The notes: generated by a model not told the origin, from the letters alone. A DNA stretch of 64,000 nucleotides from Streptomyces taklimakanensis (GCF_009709575.1 NZ_WIXO01000001.1:2110001-2174000), one strand, 5' to 3'; counted from the first letter of the stretch, positions 37,265 to 47,219 are shown. Translations and numbers: made by a program.

Positions 37265-40026
37265 TCGCCGGGGAGTCCCTTCCTGCTCCGAGCCACCTCT
37301 ACACCTGGGTGGATGTCGATGAGTACTTCGCCAAGCTCGCCGCACGGGACGAATGGGAGCCCTGGCTACTCGAGGTCGACGCATACTGGGACAGCGTCGA
37401 GTTCACCATTGCCGAGGGGACGGACCCCGAAACCGTGTGGGCGTGGCTCACCGAGCGGCTGGGTCCTCTCACCGTGGACATGGAAAGCCAAGTGATTCTA
37501 CTGGAGTCGCTCGACAGCGGCCGCAGCGGCGATGCCCTTGAGGTCCACCTACGCACCACGGAGAAAATCACCCAGGTCACTCGGGTACCTCGATGGGGCG
37601 AGCGGCGCATCGTCCAGGAGTTGGCACAGGGACTGCCCGCTCCGCAGACAGAACAATTCCCCCACGGCGTTCGAGTCTGCGCCTTTCACTCTTTCAAAGG
37701 CGGAGTAGGTCGGACCTTGCACTGTGTCGCACTCGCCCGCGAACTGGCGGAGCGGAGAACCGACACGGCCGCTGACGGACAACGCATTCTCCTGGTCGAC
37801 GCCGACCTCGAAGCACCGGGCATCAGTTGGATGATCGCTTCCCAGGGCGGAAGGCTGGATTTCGCTCTGGATGACTTCATCTCCCTGCTACACGGCTCCC
37901 CGGTCGACGACCGGAGCCACATCATCGCGCTGGCGAGGAAGTTCCTGCTCAACCAGGAGCATGGTGGAATTATCGTCCTGCCCACCACGCGGGACAGCAC
38001 TCGGATCGGCCCGCCCCGAATCCAACCGGTGGATCTCCTGACACATGACCGGCCACCGTACATCCTGACGGAATCGCTGGCGGAGCTCGCCCACTCGGTG
38101 GGGGCGGACACCGTTCTGATCGACTTGAGAGCCGGCACCAGCGAACTCAGTGCACCGATCCTCTTGGACCCACGGGTACACCGCGTGTTCGTGACCACCG
38201 TCAGCGATCAGTCGGTGCAGGGCACCGTGAACATGTTGAAACACCTGGCCCACCGGGCCCCGTCCCGACGGCCGACCGACCCTTCCTGCGCCGTACTGCT
38301 CACTCAGTTCCAAGAGAAGGAACACGGGACGGAGTTGTCGGAAGCGGCAGCATCGTTGATGGAAGCGGTCGCCGGGACCATTGCTCCGCCATCGAGCTCC
38401 CACGAGGAGACCGGCGACGAGAGCACCGTTGATCGCGATGTGGCGTCCGAGCCCCTCAGCAGTCCCTTTCTCCCTCCCCTGCTCGCGCTCCCCCGGGGAT
38501 GGGCCGACGTGTGCGACAGGATCGAGAGGACCGCGCTACGCTCCGTGGTGTCCGAGCTCGCGGACAGTCTGCGCCCACCGGAGCCGGCCGCTTCCATTTC
38601 GGGCTTGCAGAATTCCCAGGACGACCTTCGAGTCGTACGCGAAAAGCTCGCAGACCTGGCTCGGAGCCTTACGTATGCTGAGACCGCCCAGGTGCAGGAC
38701 GGATTTCTACCGACAGAAGCCCTCACCAACCTGGTGTCGAACCACAGGACGGAGGCACCGGTGGAGATCATCGTCGGAGCCAAGGGATCCGGAAAGACCT
38801 TCACCTACCTCCGCATGTGCCGTCAGAGCACCTGGGAGGAATTCGGTGCAGCCGTCGACGTGAACAACATCGAACTCCGTGCTCCGCTGGTGCCCGTTCT
38901 GGCATCACAGAATCTTGCCGAAGAACTTCGCTCTGGAATCGACGACGTCCGGCGGTCTTCCGCCGCCAGATTGACCGGGAACGAACCGGACAGTTTCCTT
39001 TCCATCCGCGACTTGGTTACCGAAGCGCTGGACAAAAGACTGAACGAAGTGGAATGGCGCCAGGTCTGGCTAACGTGCCTGGCCCGCGCCGCCGGTCTGG
39101 ACGCCACGGCCAAGACAGCCGAATCCGCACTGACGGATCTTGCCCGAGAGAAACGTGCGGTCTTCGTGATCGACGGCTTGGAGGATCTCTTCCAGGATTT
39201 CAACAGCAATCAGCAGCAGCAGCGCGCACTGAGGGCCCTGCTCACCGGTTGTCCCGAGTGGCTCCGTTCCCTGCGTGGACACCCTCTGGGTTTGGTTGTC
39301 TTTGTGCGGCGCGACCTCGTTCTGAACTCGGTCCAACAGAACGCCCAACAGTTCCTCGAACGTCACCGCGCATATGAGCTCCGGTGGAACCGGACCGAGG
39401 CGCTCCGTCTGGCTGCATGGGTGAACGAGCGAGCTGGTGCGCTGATGAACGACACGTCGGTCAGCGTTCGTTCGGCCAGTTCGAAGGAACTCTCCAAAAT
39501 CCTCATCCAGGTATGGGGGCAGAAGCTCGGCTCGGACCGCTCCCGCGAAGCTCGCTCCGAGGAGTGGTTCCTGGCTGCGCTCTCCGACTTCAATCTGCAG
39601 ATCCAGGCGAGAGACATCGTCTACTTCTTGGCCGAGGCCGCCAGTAATTCGGCCGGCGATGAGAAGACCGGAAGGTGGTCGGATCGTTTGCTTACTCCTT
39701 CGGCCATGCGCAGGGCGCTACCACAGTGCAGCCGGGAGAAGATCTTCGCGATGGCGCAGGAGAACGAACCCGTGGACGCTGTCTTCAGACACCTCCAGGA
39801 GTTGCCCGAAGAGATCCGCAAGGTTCCTTTCACCCTCGATTCGGTCCGTCTGACCTCAGCACAGGCTCGTCTCCTTGAGGCCAACGGTGTCCTTTTCAGA
39901 GAGAAGGACCAGTACTGGATTCCTGAGATCTACCGGCACGGACTCGGTTTCGGTGTCAGCAATGTCGGCCGACCGAGAGTCGTATCGATCACCAAACTGA
40001 TCCGCGACCGGAGCGACAGCGTCTGA
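37261..40026 (+). CDS. Dual P-loop NTPase (KGGVGRT ParA-like plus GxxGSGKT STAND/AAA-like), HEPN-coupled
   Basis: 921 residues in one chain. Residues 1-135 are an unrecognised domain. A ParA/MinD-type NTPase (about 138-330) has the deviant Walker A AFHSFKGGVGRT (141-152), the switch LLVDADLEAPG (177-187) and Walker B VLIDLR (285-290). Last is a second P-loop NTPase (about 500-720) with VGAKGSGKT (505-513), Walker B AVFVIDGLEDL (633-643) and a sensor-like VVFVRRDL. A helical C-terminus ends in a winged-helix-like segment (about 860-900). The ParA half matches what I recall as the KGGVGR-motif variant AAA ATPases. GTG 37261 follows AAAGGAG (37246-37252). It is lower in GC than the flanks. I infer a regulated sensor working with the HEPN protein; the function is unproven. 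Confidence 0.8.
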   Translation: MIAGESLPAPSHLYTWVDVDEYFAKLAARDEWEPWLLEVDAYWDSVEFTIAEGTDPETVWAWLTERLGPLTVDMESQVILLESLDSGRSGDALEVHLRTTEKITQVTRVPRWGERRIVQELAQGLPAPQTEQFPHGVRVCAFHSFKGGVGRTLHCVALARELAERRTDTAADGQRILLVDADLEAPGISWMIASQGGRLDFALDDFISLLHGSPVDDRSHIIALARKFLLNQEHGGIIVLPTTRDSTRIGPPRIQPVDLLTHDRPPYILTESLAELAHSVGADTVLIDLRAGTSELSAPILLDPRVHRVFVTTVSDQSVQGTVNMLKHLAHRAPSRRPTDPSCAVLLTQFQEKEHGTELSEAAASLMEAVAGTIAPPSSSHEETGDESTVDRDVASEPLSSPFLPPLLALPRGWADVCDRIERTALRSVVSELADSLRPPEPAASISGLQNSQDDLRVVREKLADLARSLTYAETAQVQDGFLPTEALTNLVSNHRTEAPVEIIVGAKGSGKTFTYLRMCRQSTWEEFGAAVDVNNIELRAPLVPVLASQNLAEELRSGIDDVRRSSAARLTGNEPDSFLSIRDLVTEALDKRLNEVEWRQVWLTCLARAAGLDATAKTAESALTDLAREKRAVFVIDGLEDLFQDFNSNQQQQRALRALLTGCPEWLRSLRGHPLGLVVFVRRDLVLNSVQQNAQQFLERHRAYELRWNRTEALRLAAWVNERAGALMNDTSVSVRSASSKELSKILIQVWGQKLGSDRSREARSEEWFLAALSDFNLQIQARDIVYFLAEAASNSAGDEKTGRWSDRLLTPSAMRRALPQCSREKIFAMAQENEPVDAVFRHLQELPEEIRKVPFTLDSVRLTSAQARLLEANGVLFREKDQYWIPEIYRHGLGFGVSNVGRPRVVSITKLIRDRSDSV

Positions 40027-40119
40027 GTACAGCCTCGTTGTTCCTTCCGGCCTCCTCCAAACCACCCATAACCCCACGCCGGCAGGGAAGATCGAACGGG
40101 CCCACAGAAGCGGAAGACG

Positions 40120-40147
40120 TCGGGGGCGCCCCGAAGGGCGCCCCCGA
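40120..40147. terminator. Bidirectional terminator at the right edge of the insertion
   Basis: A 12-bp stem pairs 40120-40131 with 40136-40147 around a CGAA tetraloop. It lies between the dual-NTPase gene (+) and the acyl-CoA dehydrogenase gene (-). Together with the hairpin at 36719 it brackets the low-GC module. Confidence 0.75.
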
Positions 40148-40191
40148 GTCGCGGTTGCGGCGCCGAGCCGACCGAACGCCGCCCTCCGGCC

Positions 40192-41370
40192 TTACGGCAG
40201 GTTGCGGGCCATCACGATCCGCTGGACCTGGTTGGTGCCCTCGTAGATCTGGGTGATCTTGGCGTCGCGCATCATGCGCTCGACCGGGTAGTCGCGGGTG
40301 TAGCCGTAGCCGCCCAGCAGCTGGACGGCGTCGGTGGTGATCTCCATGGCGGCGTCCGAGGCGTAGCACTTGGCGGCGGCGCCGTAGAAGGTCAGGTCCT
40401 CCGCCTTGCCGTCGGCGCCGAGGGTCACGCGCTCGGAGCGGGCCGCGGCGGCGTAGGTGAGCTGACGGGCGGCCTCCAGCTTCATCGCCATGTCGGCGAG
40501 CATGAACTGGACGCCCTGGAAGTCGCCGATCGGCTTGCCGAACTGCTTGCGCTCGGCGACGTAGCCCTTGGCGTAGTCCAGCGCGCCCTGGGCGATGCCG
40601 ATGGCCTGGGCCGCGATGGTGATGCGGGTGTGGTCCAGGGTCTTCATGGCGGTGGCGAAGCCGGTGCCCTCCTCGCCGATCATGCGGTCGGCGGGGATGC
40701 GGACGTTGTCGAAGTAGACCTCGCGGGTCGGGGAGCCCTTGATGCCGAGCTTCTTCTCCGGGGCGCCGAAGGAGACTCCCTCGTCGCCCTTCTCCACGAC
40801 GAAGGCCGAGATGCCCTTGGAGCGCTTCTCGGGGTCGGTGACGGCCATCACCGTGTAGTACTCGCTGACGCCGGCGTTGGTGATCCAGCGCTTGACGCCG
40901 TTGAGGATCCAGTGGTCGCCGTCGCGCACCGCGCGGGTCTTCATGCCGGCCGCGTCCGAGCCGGCCTCGGGCTCGGACAGGCAGTAGGAGAACATCGCGT
41001 CGCCCTTGGCGAGGGGGGTGAGGTACTTGCGCTTGAGCTCCTCGGAGCCGGAGAGGATCACCGGCAGCGAGCCGAGCTTGTTGACCGCCGGGATCAGGGA
41101 GGAGGAGGCGCACACCCGGGCGACCTCCTCGATCACGATGACGGTGGCCAGCGCGTCGGCACCGCCGCCGCCGTAGGTCTCGGGCACGTGGACGGCGTGC
41201 AGGTCGTTGGCCACCAGGGCGTCCAGCGCCTCCTGGGGGAAGCGGCCCTGCTCGTCCACCTCGGCGGCGAAGGGCGCGATCTTCGCCTCGGCGAGCGAGC
41301 GCACCGATTCGCGGAGCATCTCGTGCTCCTCGGCCGGCCGGTAGAGGTCGAAGTCGGTCGATCCCGCCAC
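40192..41370 (-). CDS. Acyl-CoA dehydrogenase
   Basis: 392 residues with the three-domain acyl-CoA dehydrogenase fold. Visible are the FAD/substrate signature YCLSEPEAGSDAAGM, the strand WITNAGVSEYYTVMAVTD, and the C-terminal YTRDYPVERMMRDAKITQIY, with EGTNQVQR providing the expected catalytic Glu. It oxidises acyl-CoA to enoyl-CoA in fatty acid or branched-chain degradation, with electrons passing to ETF. The GTG at 41370 is preceded by GGGAG. Upstream is an A/T-rich stretch with GTTACTTAACGG-like sequence that may be a regulator site. It converges with the module's NTPase gene. Confidence 0.93.
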   Translation of the reverse strand: MAGSTDFDLYRPAEEHEMLRESVRSLAEAKIAPFAAEVDEQGRFPQEALDALVANDLHAVHVPETYGGGGADALATVIVIEEVARVCASSSLIPAVNKLGSLPVILSGSEELKRKYLTPLAKGDAMFSYCLSEPEAGSDAAGMKTRAVRDGDHWILNGVKRWITNAGVSEYYTVMAVTDPEKRSKGISAFVVEKGDEGVSFGAPEKKLGIKGSPTREVYFDNVRIPADRMIGEEGTGFATAMKTLDHTRITIAAQAIGIAQGALDYAKGYVAERKQFGKPIGDFQGVQFMLADMAMKLEAARQLTYAAAARSERVTLGADGKAEDLTFYGAAAKCYASDAAMEITTDAVQLLGGYGYTRDYPVERMMRDAKITQIYEGTNQVQRIVMARNLP

Positions 41371-41541
41371 GGTGTCTCAACTCCCTGGGTGCGGTACTGC
41401 TAACTACCGTTAAGTAACACAATTCTAGTGGCCCGGCCCGTCCGCGGGTACATGAGTTTGCCGACACCGGCGGCCGGAGCGGGCGGGCGACGGCCGGATA
41501 TGCTCGCGGACAGTACCCCGCCCGTACCACAGGAGCACTCC

Positions 41542-42882
41542 ATGGCCCTCAGGATCACCGTGATCGGCACCGGCTACCTCGGCGCGACGCACGCCGCCGC
41601 CATGGCCGAGCTGGGGTTCGAGGTGCTGGGCCTGGACGTGGTGGCCGAGAAGGTGGAGACGCTGTCGGCCGGACGAGTGCCCTTCTACGAACCGGGGCTG
41701 GAGGAGCTGCTGCGCCGCCACGTCGCCGGGGTGGCCGGCTCGACGGGACGGCTGCGCTTCACCACCTCCTGGGAGGAGGTGGGGACGTTCGGCGACGTCC
41801 ACTTCGTCTGTGTGAACACGCCGCAGAAGCAGGGCGAGTACGCGTGCGACATGTCCTACGTGGACCGCGCCGTCGACTCGCTCGCCCCCCACCTGACGCG
41901 CCCGGCACTGGTGGTGGGCAAGTCGACGGTGCCGGTGGGCAGCGCGGAGAGGTTGGCGCGGCGGCTGACGGAGCTGGCCCCGGCGGGCGAGGCGGCCGAA
42001 CTGGCCTGGAATCCGGAGTTCCTGCGCGAGGGCTTCGCCATCGAGGACACCCTCCGCCCGGACCGGATCGTGGTGGGAGTGCGCTCGGAGCGCGCCGAGG
42101 AACTGCTGCGCGAGGTCTACGCGAAGCCGATCGCGGAGGGCTCGCCGTTCGTGGTGACGGACTTCCCGACGGCCGAGCTGGTGAAGACGGCCGCGAACTC
42201 CTTCCTGGCGACCAAGATCTCGTTCATCAACGCCATGGCGGAGGTCTGCGAGACCGCGGGCGGCGACGTGGTGAAGCTGGCGGAGGCGCTCGGTCACGAC
42301 GACCGGATCGGCCGGAAGTTCCTGCGGGCCGGGATCGGTTTCGGCGGTGGCTGCCTGCCGAAGGACATCCGGGCGTTCATGGCGCGGGCCGGCGAGTTGG
42401 GCGCGGACCAGGCGCTGACGTTCCTGCGGGAGGTCGACTCGATCAACATGCGCCGCCGCTCCCACATGGTGGACCTGGCCCGCGAGACGGTCGGCGGCGC
42501 GTTCCTCGGGCAACGGGTGGCGGTGCTGGGCGCGACGTTCAAACCGGACTCCGACGACGTGCGCGACTCGCCGGCGTTGAACGTGGCCGGGCAGATCCAC
42601 CTCCAGGGCGGCCAGGTGACGGTGTACGACCCGAAGGGGATGGAGAACGCCCGCCGGGTCTTCCCCACGCTGGGGTACGCCGAGAGCGCGCTGGACGCGG
42701 TGCGCGGCGCGGACGTGGTGCTGCACCTGACGGAGTGGCGGGAGTTCCGGGAGCTGGACCCGCAGGTGCTGGGCGAGGCGGTGGCCCGGCGGCGCGTCCT
42801 CGACGGCCGCAACACCCTGGATCCGGTGCTGTGGCGCAAGGCGGGCTGGTCGTTCCGGGCGTTGGGGCGGCCGACGGCGTAG
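41542..42882 (+). CDS. UDP-glucose/GDP-mannose dehydrogenase family protein
   Basis: 446 residues. It oxidises an NDP-hexose (most likely UDP-glucose) twice to the uronic acid, for surface polysaccharide. Features are the Rossmann start RITVIGTGYLGATHAAAMAE, VNTPQKQGEY, the lysine-bearing AANSFLATKISFINAMAEVC (Lys225), the catalytic GFGGGCLPKD (Cys271), and the NAD-binding LGATFKPDSDDVRDSPAL. The ATG at 41542 follows AGGAG. It points away from the acyl-CoA dehydrogenase gene. The exact sugar cannot be read from the sequence. Confidence 0.92.
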   Translation: MALRITVIGTGYLGATHAAAMAELGFEVLGLDVVAEKVETLSAGRVPFYEPGLEELLRRHVAGVAGSTGRLRFTTSWEEVGTFGDVHFVCVNTPQKQGEYACDMSYVDRAVDSLAPHLTRPALVVGKSTVPVGSAERLARRLTELAPAGEAAELAWNPEFLREGFAIEDTLRPDRIVVGVRSERAEELLREVYAKPIAEGSPFVVTDFPTAELVKTAANSFLATKISFINAMAEVCETAGGDVVKLAEALGHDDRIGRKFLRAGIGFGGGCLPKDIRAFMARAGELGADQALTFLREVDSINMRRRSHMVDLARETVGGAFLGQRVAVLGATFKPDSDDVRDSPALNVAGQIHLQGGQVTVYDPKGMENARRVFPTLGYAESALDAVRGADVVLHLTEWREFRELDPQVLGEAVARRRVLDGRNTLDPVLWRKAGWSFRALGRPTA

Positions 42883-42929
42883 GGCCGGCGGTTCCGCGCG
42901 CTCCGGGCCCGTGGCGCGCGGTGCCGGCC
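42883..42929. terminator. Bidirectional terminator hairpin
   Basis: GGCCGGC (42883-42889) pairs with GCCGGCC (42923-42929), and an inner CCGCGCGC/GCGCGCGG stem lies inside. It fills the whole gap between the stops of the dehydrogenase (+) and CGNR (-) genes. Confidence 0.65.
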
Positions 42930-42931
42930 GG

Positions 42932-43525
42932 TCATGTCCTCCCGGGGGTTCCTGACCCACCGCGTGCGCCGGACGTCCGTCGTGCGCGGTAGGCCCTCAT
43001 CTTCGCCCGGCTTCCGCAGACGGCCATGTCGCACCAGCGCCGGCGGCCGGCGGGGCTGCGGTCGTAGTAGGCCCACCGGCAGTCGGGTGCCTCGCAGACC
43101 TTGAGGCGCCGCCAGGTGCCGTCGGAGGCCGCGACGGCGACGGCCGCCGCGATCCGCGCGGTCAGGGCGGGGACGTCGGTGAGTCCGTCGGCGGGGGCGA
43201 GCGTCGCCGTTCCCTCCTCGTCGAGGGTGAGCGTGAGGGGGGCGCGGCGCAGCACCGCGTCCAGTTCGGCCAGGGCCTCCTCGGGCACCGGTGTGCCGGT
43301 GTGGGCCAGGCAGGCGGCGCGCAGCCCCTCGCGCAGTCGGACGATGTCCGGAAGATTCCGTTTGACCGCCTCCGGTTCGGTCAACCCGTGGCGGTGCGCG
43401 AACGCGGCGAGGCCGGCCGTGGTGGCGAGCGCGTCGGCGCCCGTCTCCACGTCCAGGGTGTTGATCAGGTCCCGCACCGGACGGAGCCCCGGCGGCGTGG
43501 GATCCCGGTCGTCGGACTGCTCCAC
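42932..43525 (-). CDS. CGNR zinc-finger / ABATE-domain regulator
   Basis: 197 residues. The N-terminal ABATE-like helical domain (about 15-75, DLINTLDVETGADALATTAG) is followed by a C-terminal CGNR zinc finger, CEAPDCRWAYYDRSP...RRRWCDMAVCGSRAKMRAYRAR, whose four cysteines and the NR-like CGSRAK signature are clear. These proteins are assumed to be DNA-binding regulators, with ABATE sensing a ligand. The GTG start at 43525 is used. It is divergent from a VOC protein gene, with a cluster of GTTACC boxes between them (see below), consistent with autoregulation. Confidence 0.9.
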   Translation of the reverse strand: MEQSDDRDPTPPGLRPVRDLINTLDVETGADALATTAGLAAFAHRHGLTEPEAVKRNLPDIVRLREGLRAACLAHTGTPVPEEALAELDAVLRRAPLTLTLDEEGTATLAPADGLTDVPALTARIAAAVAVAASDGTWRRLKVCEAPDCRWAYYDRSPAGRRRWCDMAVCGSRAKMRAYRARRTSGARGGSGTPGRT

Positions 43526-43534
43526 TCCCGCAAC

Positions 43535-43612
43535 GTTACCGGTCTTGCCGTGTTACCGGTATCACGCCATCATGGGGTAACTCGTTACCTGTTGAGCCGG
43601 TAAAGCGGTAAC
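43535..43612. promoter_or_regulatory. Cluster of GTTACC/GGTAAC boxes in a divergent promoter
   Basis: Hexamers are found at 43535 (GTTACCGGT), 43552 (GTTACCGGT), 43576 (GGTAAC), 43584 (GTTACC) and 43607 (GGTAAC), with a near-match CGGTAAA at about 43599. Boxes 43576 and 43584 make a perfect palindrome GGTAAC-TC-GTTACC. The first two are 17 bp apart. This is strongly suggestive of an operator array for one regulator, probably the adjacent CGNR protein, controlling both divergent genes. The binding protein is inferred. Confidence 0.65.
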
Positions 43613-43648
43613 GAGCCTCGGGAACCGCTGCCGCAGGGAGAGGACACC

Positions 43649-44032
43649 ATGCCCATCAACACGCTTCGGTCCGTCGTCGTTCTGGACTGTCCGGCCCCCG
43701 GAAGGCTCGCCGACTTCTACGCCCGGATGCTGGGCGGGCGGGTGGAGGGCGAGGGCCGCTGGGTGGAGGTGACGTTCGACTCGGGCGCCCTGGCAGGCCG
43801 GAGGCTGGCCTTCCAGGAGGCCGAGGGACACGTGCCGCCGCAGTGGCCGAGCGCCGAGCGGTCCCAGCAGTTCCACCTCGACTTCTACGTGCCGCGGGAG
43901 GAACTGGACGCCGCCGAACGCGAGGTGCTGGGGCTCGGGGCGGAGCTCGTCGAGGGCGACGACGACGGCAAGCGCGGCTTCCGGGTCTACCTGGATCCGG
44001 CGGGCCACCCCTTCTGCCTCTGCGTCGACTGA
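43649..44032 (+). CDS. VOC (glyoxalase/bleomycin resistance-like) family protein
   Basis: 127 residues. It has the two beta-alpha-beta-beta-beta repeats of a vicinal-oxygen-chelate protein: LRSVVVLDCPAPGRLADFYA, then FHLDFYVPREELDAAEREVL, ending RVYLDPAGHPFCLCVD. His and Glu/Asp at the usual metal positions are only partly evident (FHLDFYV), so enzyme function is uncertain; many such proteins bind small molecules. It is divergent from the CGNR gene and shares the GTTACC array, which suggests a stress or xenobiotic response. Confidence 0.82.
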   Translation: MPINTLRSVVVLDCPAPGRLADFYARMLGGRVEGEGRWVEVTFDSGALAGRRLAFQEAEGHVPPQWPSAERSQQFHLDFYVPREELDAAEREVLGLGAELVEGDDDGKRGFRVYLDPAGHPFCLCVD

Positions 44033-44082
44033 CCCGCGGCGGGGCTCCACCGCGGCCACGGGATCGGGCGCGGAAACGGGAC

Positions 44083-44128
44083 GAGGCGGGTGGGGTGGGG
44101 GCGCGTACGCGCCCCCCCACCCGCCTCT
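44083..44128. terminator. Long bidirectional hairpin between convergent genes
   Basis: GAGGCGGGTGGGG on the left pairs with CCCACCCGCCTC on the right, and an inner GGGGCGCG/CGCGCCCC stem closes on a TA loop. It lies between the VOC gene stop (+) and the Rpf-LysM-M23 gene stop (-). Confidence 0.65.
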
Positions 44129-44212
44129 CGCTGTCCCGGAAAGGGGGTCACGGGTCACCCGGCCCGTGGTGTTCCGGGCCGGGTGGTGCCGTGGCCGGTG
44201 GTCCGGTCCGAC

Positions 44213-45541
<1,329 letters not shown>

Positions 45542-45544
45542 CTA

Positions 45545-45733
45545 CGCCTGCGAGGTGAGCTGTCGGGTTCGGGCTGGAGTTGCCCGGCCATGCGGGCCGC
45601 GGCGCTGGGCCGCGACATGGCTTCACCCCAAGCCGTCCGTGGGTTCACGGTCCGGCACTTACCTTGGGTCCCCCGCTCCTGCCATCGGTGGTGTGGATGG
45701 TCCAGCCCGCCGCCGTTGACAGGATTCGGCGTT
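45545..45733 (-). ncRNA. c-di-AMP riboswitch (ydaO-yuaA type) in the leader of the Rpf-LysM-M23 gene
   Basis: On the minus strand the leader carries the conserved riboswitch blocks in order: CGCCGAATCCTGTC, then GCGGGGGACCCA, then CTTGGGGTGAAGC, a variable hairpin around GGCCCGCATGGCCGGGCAAC, and the 3' block CGAACCCGACAGCT followed by CACCTCGCAGGCG. These match the ydaO-yuaA consensus as I remember it. It ends about 18 bases before the ATG. Actinobacterial rpf genes are known to be controlled by this riboswitch, where c-di-AMP lowers expression. Confidence 0.9.
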
Positions 45734-46021
45734 CGACAGCGGGCCGCCGCACGTTCGTACGGCGCGGCCAGAACGGTAAACACATCGTTTCCGCCGCAAC
45801 AAGCCGATGGGTCACATGACGCCCGTTTCGGCGGCTTTGAGTTCCCCGCCTCCGTCACCCACCGTGCCGCACACACTCCCCTGAGTGCTTTTCTCCGTTC
45901 CTGACGGGGTGTCACGCTCCTTCGTGAGCAGCGACGATGACGCGAACGGACTACCGGCCACACGGAGAGCGATGCCCCCGGAAGGCCGTCCCGTGAGGTG
46001 CGTCACGAGACGGCCCCGAAG

Positions 46022-47218
46022 TCAGCCGTCGAGCTCCCCGATGGTGGCGATGGACGGACCGCGACGGGCCCGCTCGTCACGAGCGACGTCCTCCGCGTCA
46101 CGGAGCACCCGCACCGCGTTCTTCCAGGTGAGCCTGGCCAGATCGGCCTCGGACCAGCGACGGTCGAGCAACTCCGCCACCAGATTCGGATAACCGGACA
46201 CATCGCTCAGATCGGACGGCGTGAAGGCCGTTCCGTCGAAGTCGCCGCCGATGCCGACATGGTCGATGCCGGCGACCTCGCGCATGTGGTCCAGGTGGTC
46301 GGCGACCGTCGCCGCCGTGGCCTCGGGGCGCGGGTTGGCCTCCTCGAAGGCCCGTTGGACCGCGCGCCCCCGCTCGGTGCCGTCCAGCGGGTGGAGGCCG
46401 TGGGCGCGCATGTTCTCGTCGGCGGCCGCCGTCCAGGCGACGGCGGCGGGCAGGACGAACTTGGGCACGAAAGTGGCCATCGCCACACCGCCGTTGGCCG
46501 AGAGAGCCTCCAGCACGTCGTCGGGGACGTTGCGCGGGTGGTCGCACACGGCACGGGCGGAGGAGTGTGAGAAGACCACGGGCGCCGTGGAGACCCGCAG
46601 CGCGTCGCGCATGGTGGCGGGCGCCACATGGGAGAGGTCCACCAGCATCCCCAGCCGGTTCATCTCCCGCACGACCTCCTCGCCGAAGCGGGTCAACCCG
46701 TCGTGGCGCGGGGCGTCGGTGGCCGAGTCCGCCCAGTCGATGGTGTCGTTGTGGGTGAGCGTCATGTAGCGCACGCCCAGGCGGTACAGGGCGCGCAGCG
46801 TGGCGAGGGAGTTGTTGATGGAGTGGCCGCCCTCGGCGCCCATCAGCGAGGCGATGCGGCCCTCGCTCCGCGCGGCCTCCACGTCGTCGGCGGTGAAGGC
46901 GAGCCGCAGGTCGTCCGGGTGGCGGTCGGCCAGCCGCCGCACCACGTCGATCTGCTCCAGGCAGGCGCTGACGGCGGCGTCGCCGCTCAGGTCGGTGCGC
47001 ACGTAGACGGACCAGAACTGCGCCCCCACCCCGCCGGCGCGCAGCCGCGGGATGTCGGTGTGCAGGTGGGCCGACTGGTCGCCGGCGATGTCCCGGCGGT
47101 CGAGGTCGTAGGCGACCTGCTCGCGCAGGGCCCACGGCAGGTCGTTGTGGCCGTCGACCACGGGGTGGACGGCCAGCAGCTCCCGGGCCCGCTCCAGCAA
47201 CTCCGCGGAGTGGGCCAT
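46022..47218 (-). CDS. Membrane dipeptidase / renal dipeptidase family (M19) metallopeptidase
   Basis: 398 residues. The zinc-site motifs are present: [20 protein letters not shown] (His24-x-Asp26), [20 protein letters not shown] (metal-bridging Glu), [17 protein letters not shown], and [20 protein letters not shown]. It should hydrolyse dipeptides, perhaps peptidoglycan-derived ones, in the cytoplasm since no signal peptide is seen. Its start lies one base from the purE stop, so it is read with purK-purE as a leftward unit. Confidence 0.93.
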   Translation of the reverse strand: MAHSAELLERARELLAVHPVVDGHNDLPWALREQVAYDLDRRDIAGDQSAHLHTDIPRLRAGGVGAQFWSVYVRTDLSGDAAVSACLEQIDVVRRLADRHPDDLRLAFTADDVEAARSEGRIASLMGAEGGHSINNSLATLRALYRLGVRYMTLTHNDTIDWADSATDAPRHDGLTRFGEEVVREMNRLGMLVDLSHVAPATMRDALRVSTAPVVFSHSSARAVCDHPRNVPDDVLEALSANGGVAMATFVPKFVLPAAVAWTAAADENMRAHGLHPLDGTERGRAVQRAFEEANPRPEATAATVADHLDHMREVAGIDHVGIGGDFDGTAFTPSDLSDVSGYPNLVAELLDRRWSEADLARLTWKNAVRVLRDAEDVARDERARRGPSIATIGELDG

Positions 47219-47219
47219 C

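Noticed and set aside
36848..40026. Chromosome or plasmid partition locus (parA/parB)
   Set aside because: The KGGVGRT NTPase lies inside a 921-residue protein with a second P-loop domain, there is no ParB or parS-like repeat, and the partner is HEPN-like.
36678..40191. Prophage or integrative element
   Set aside because: No integrase, transposase, tRNA target or flanking direct repeat was seen; only two genes differ in composition.
41395..41430. TetR-type operator upstream of the acyl-CoA dehydrogenase
   Set aside because: GTTACTTAACGGTAGTTAG has some symmetry, but the halves do not align well enough to claim a specific operator.
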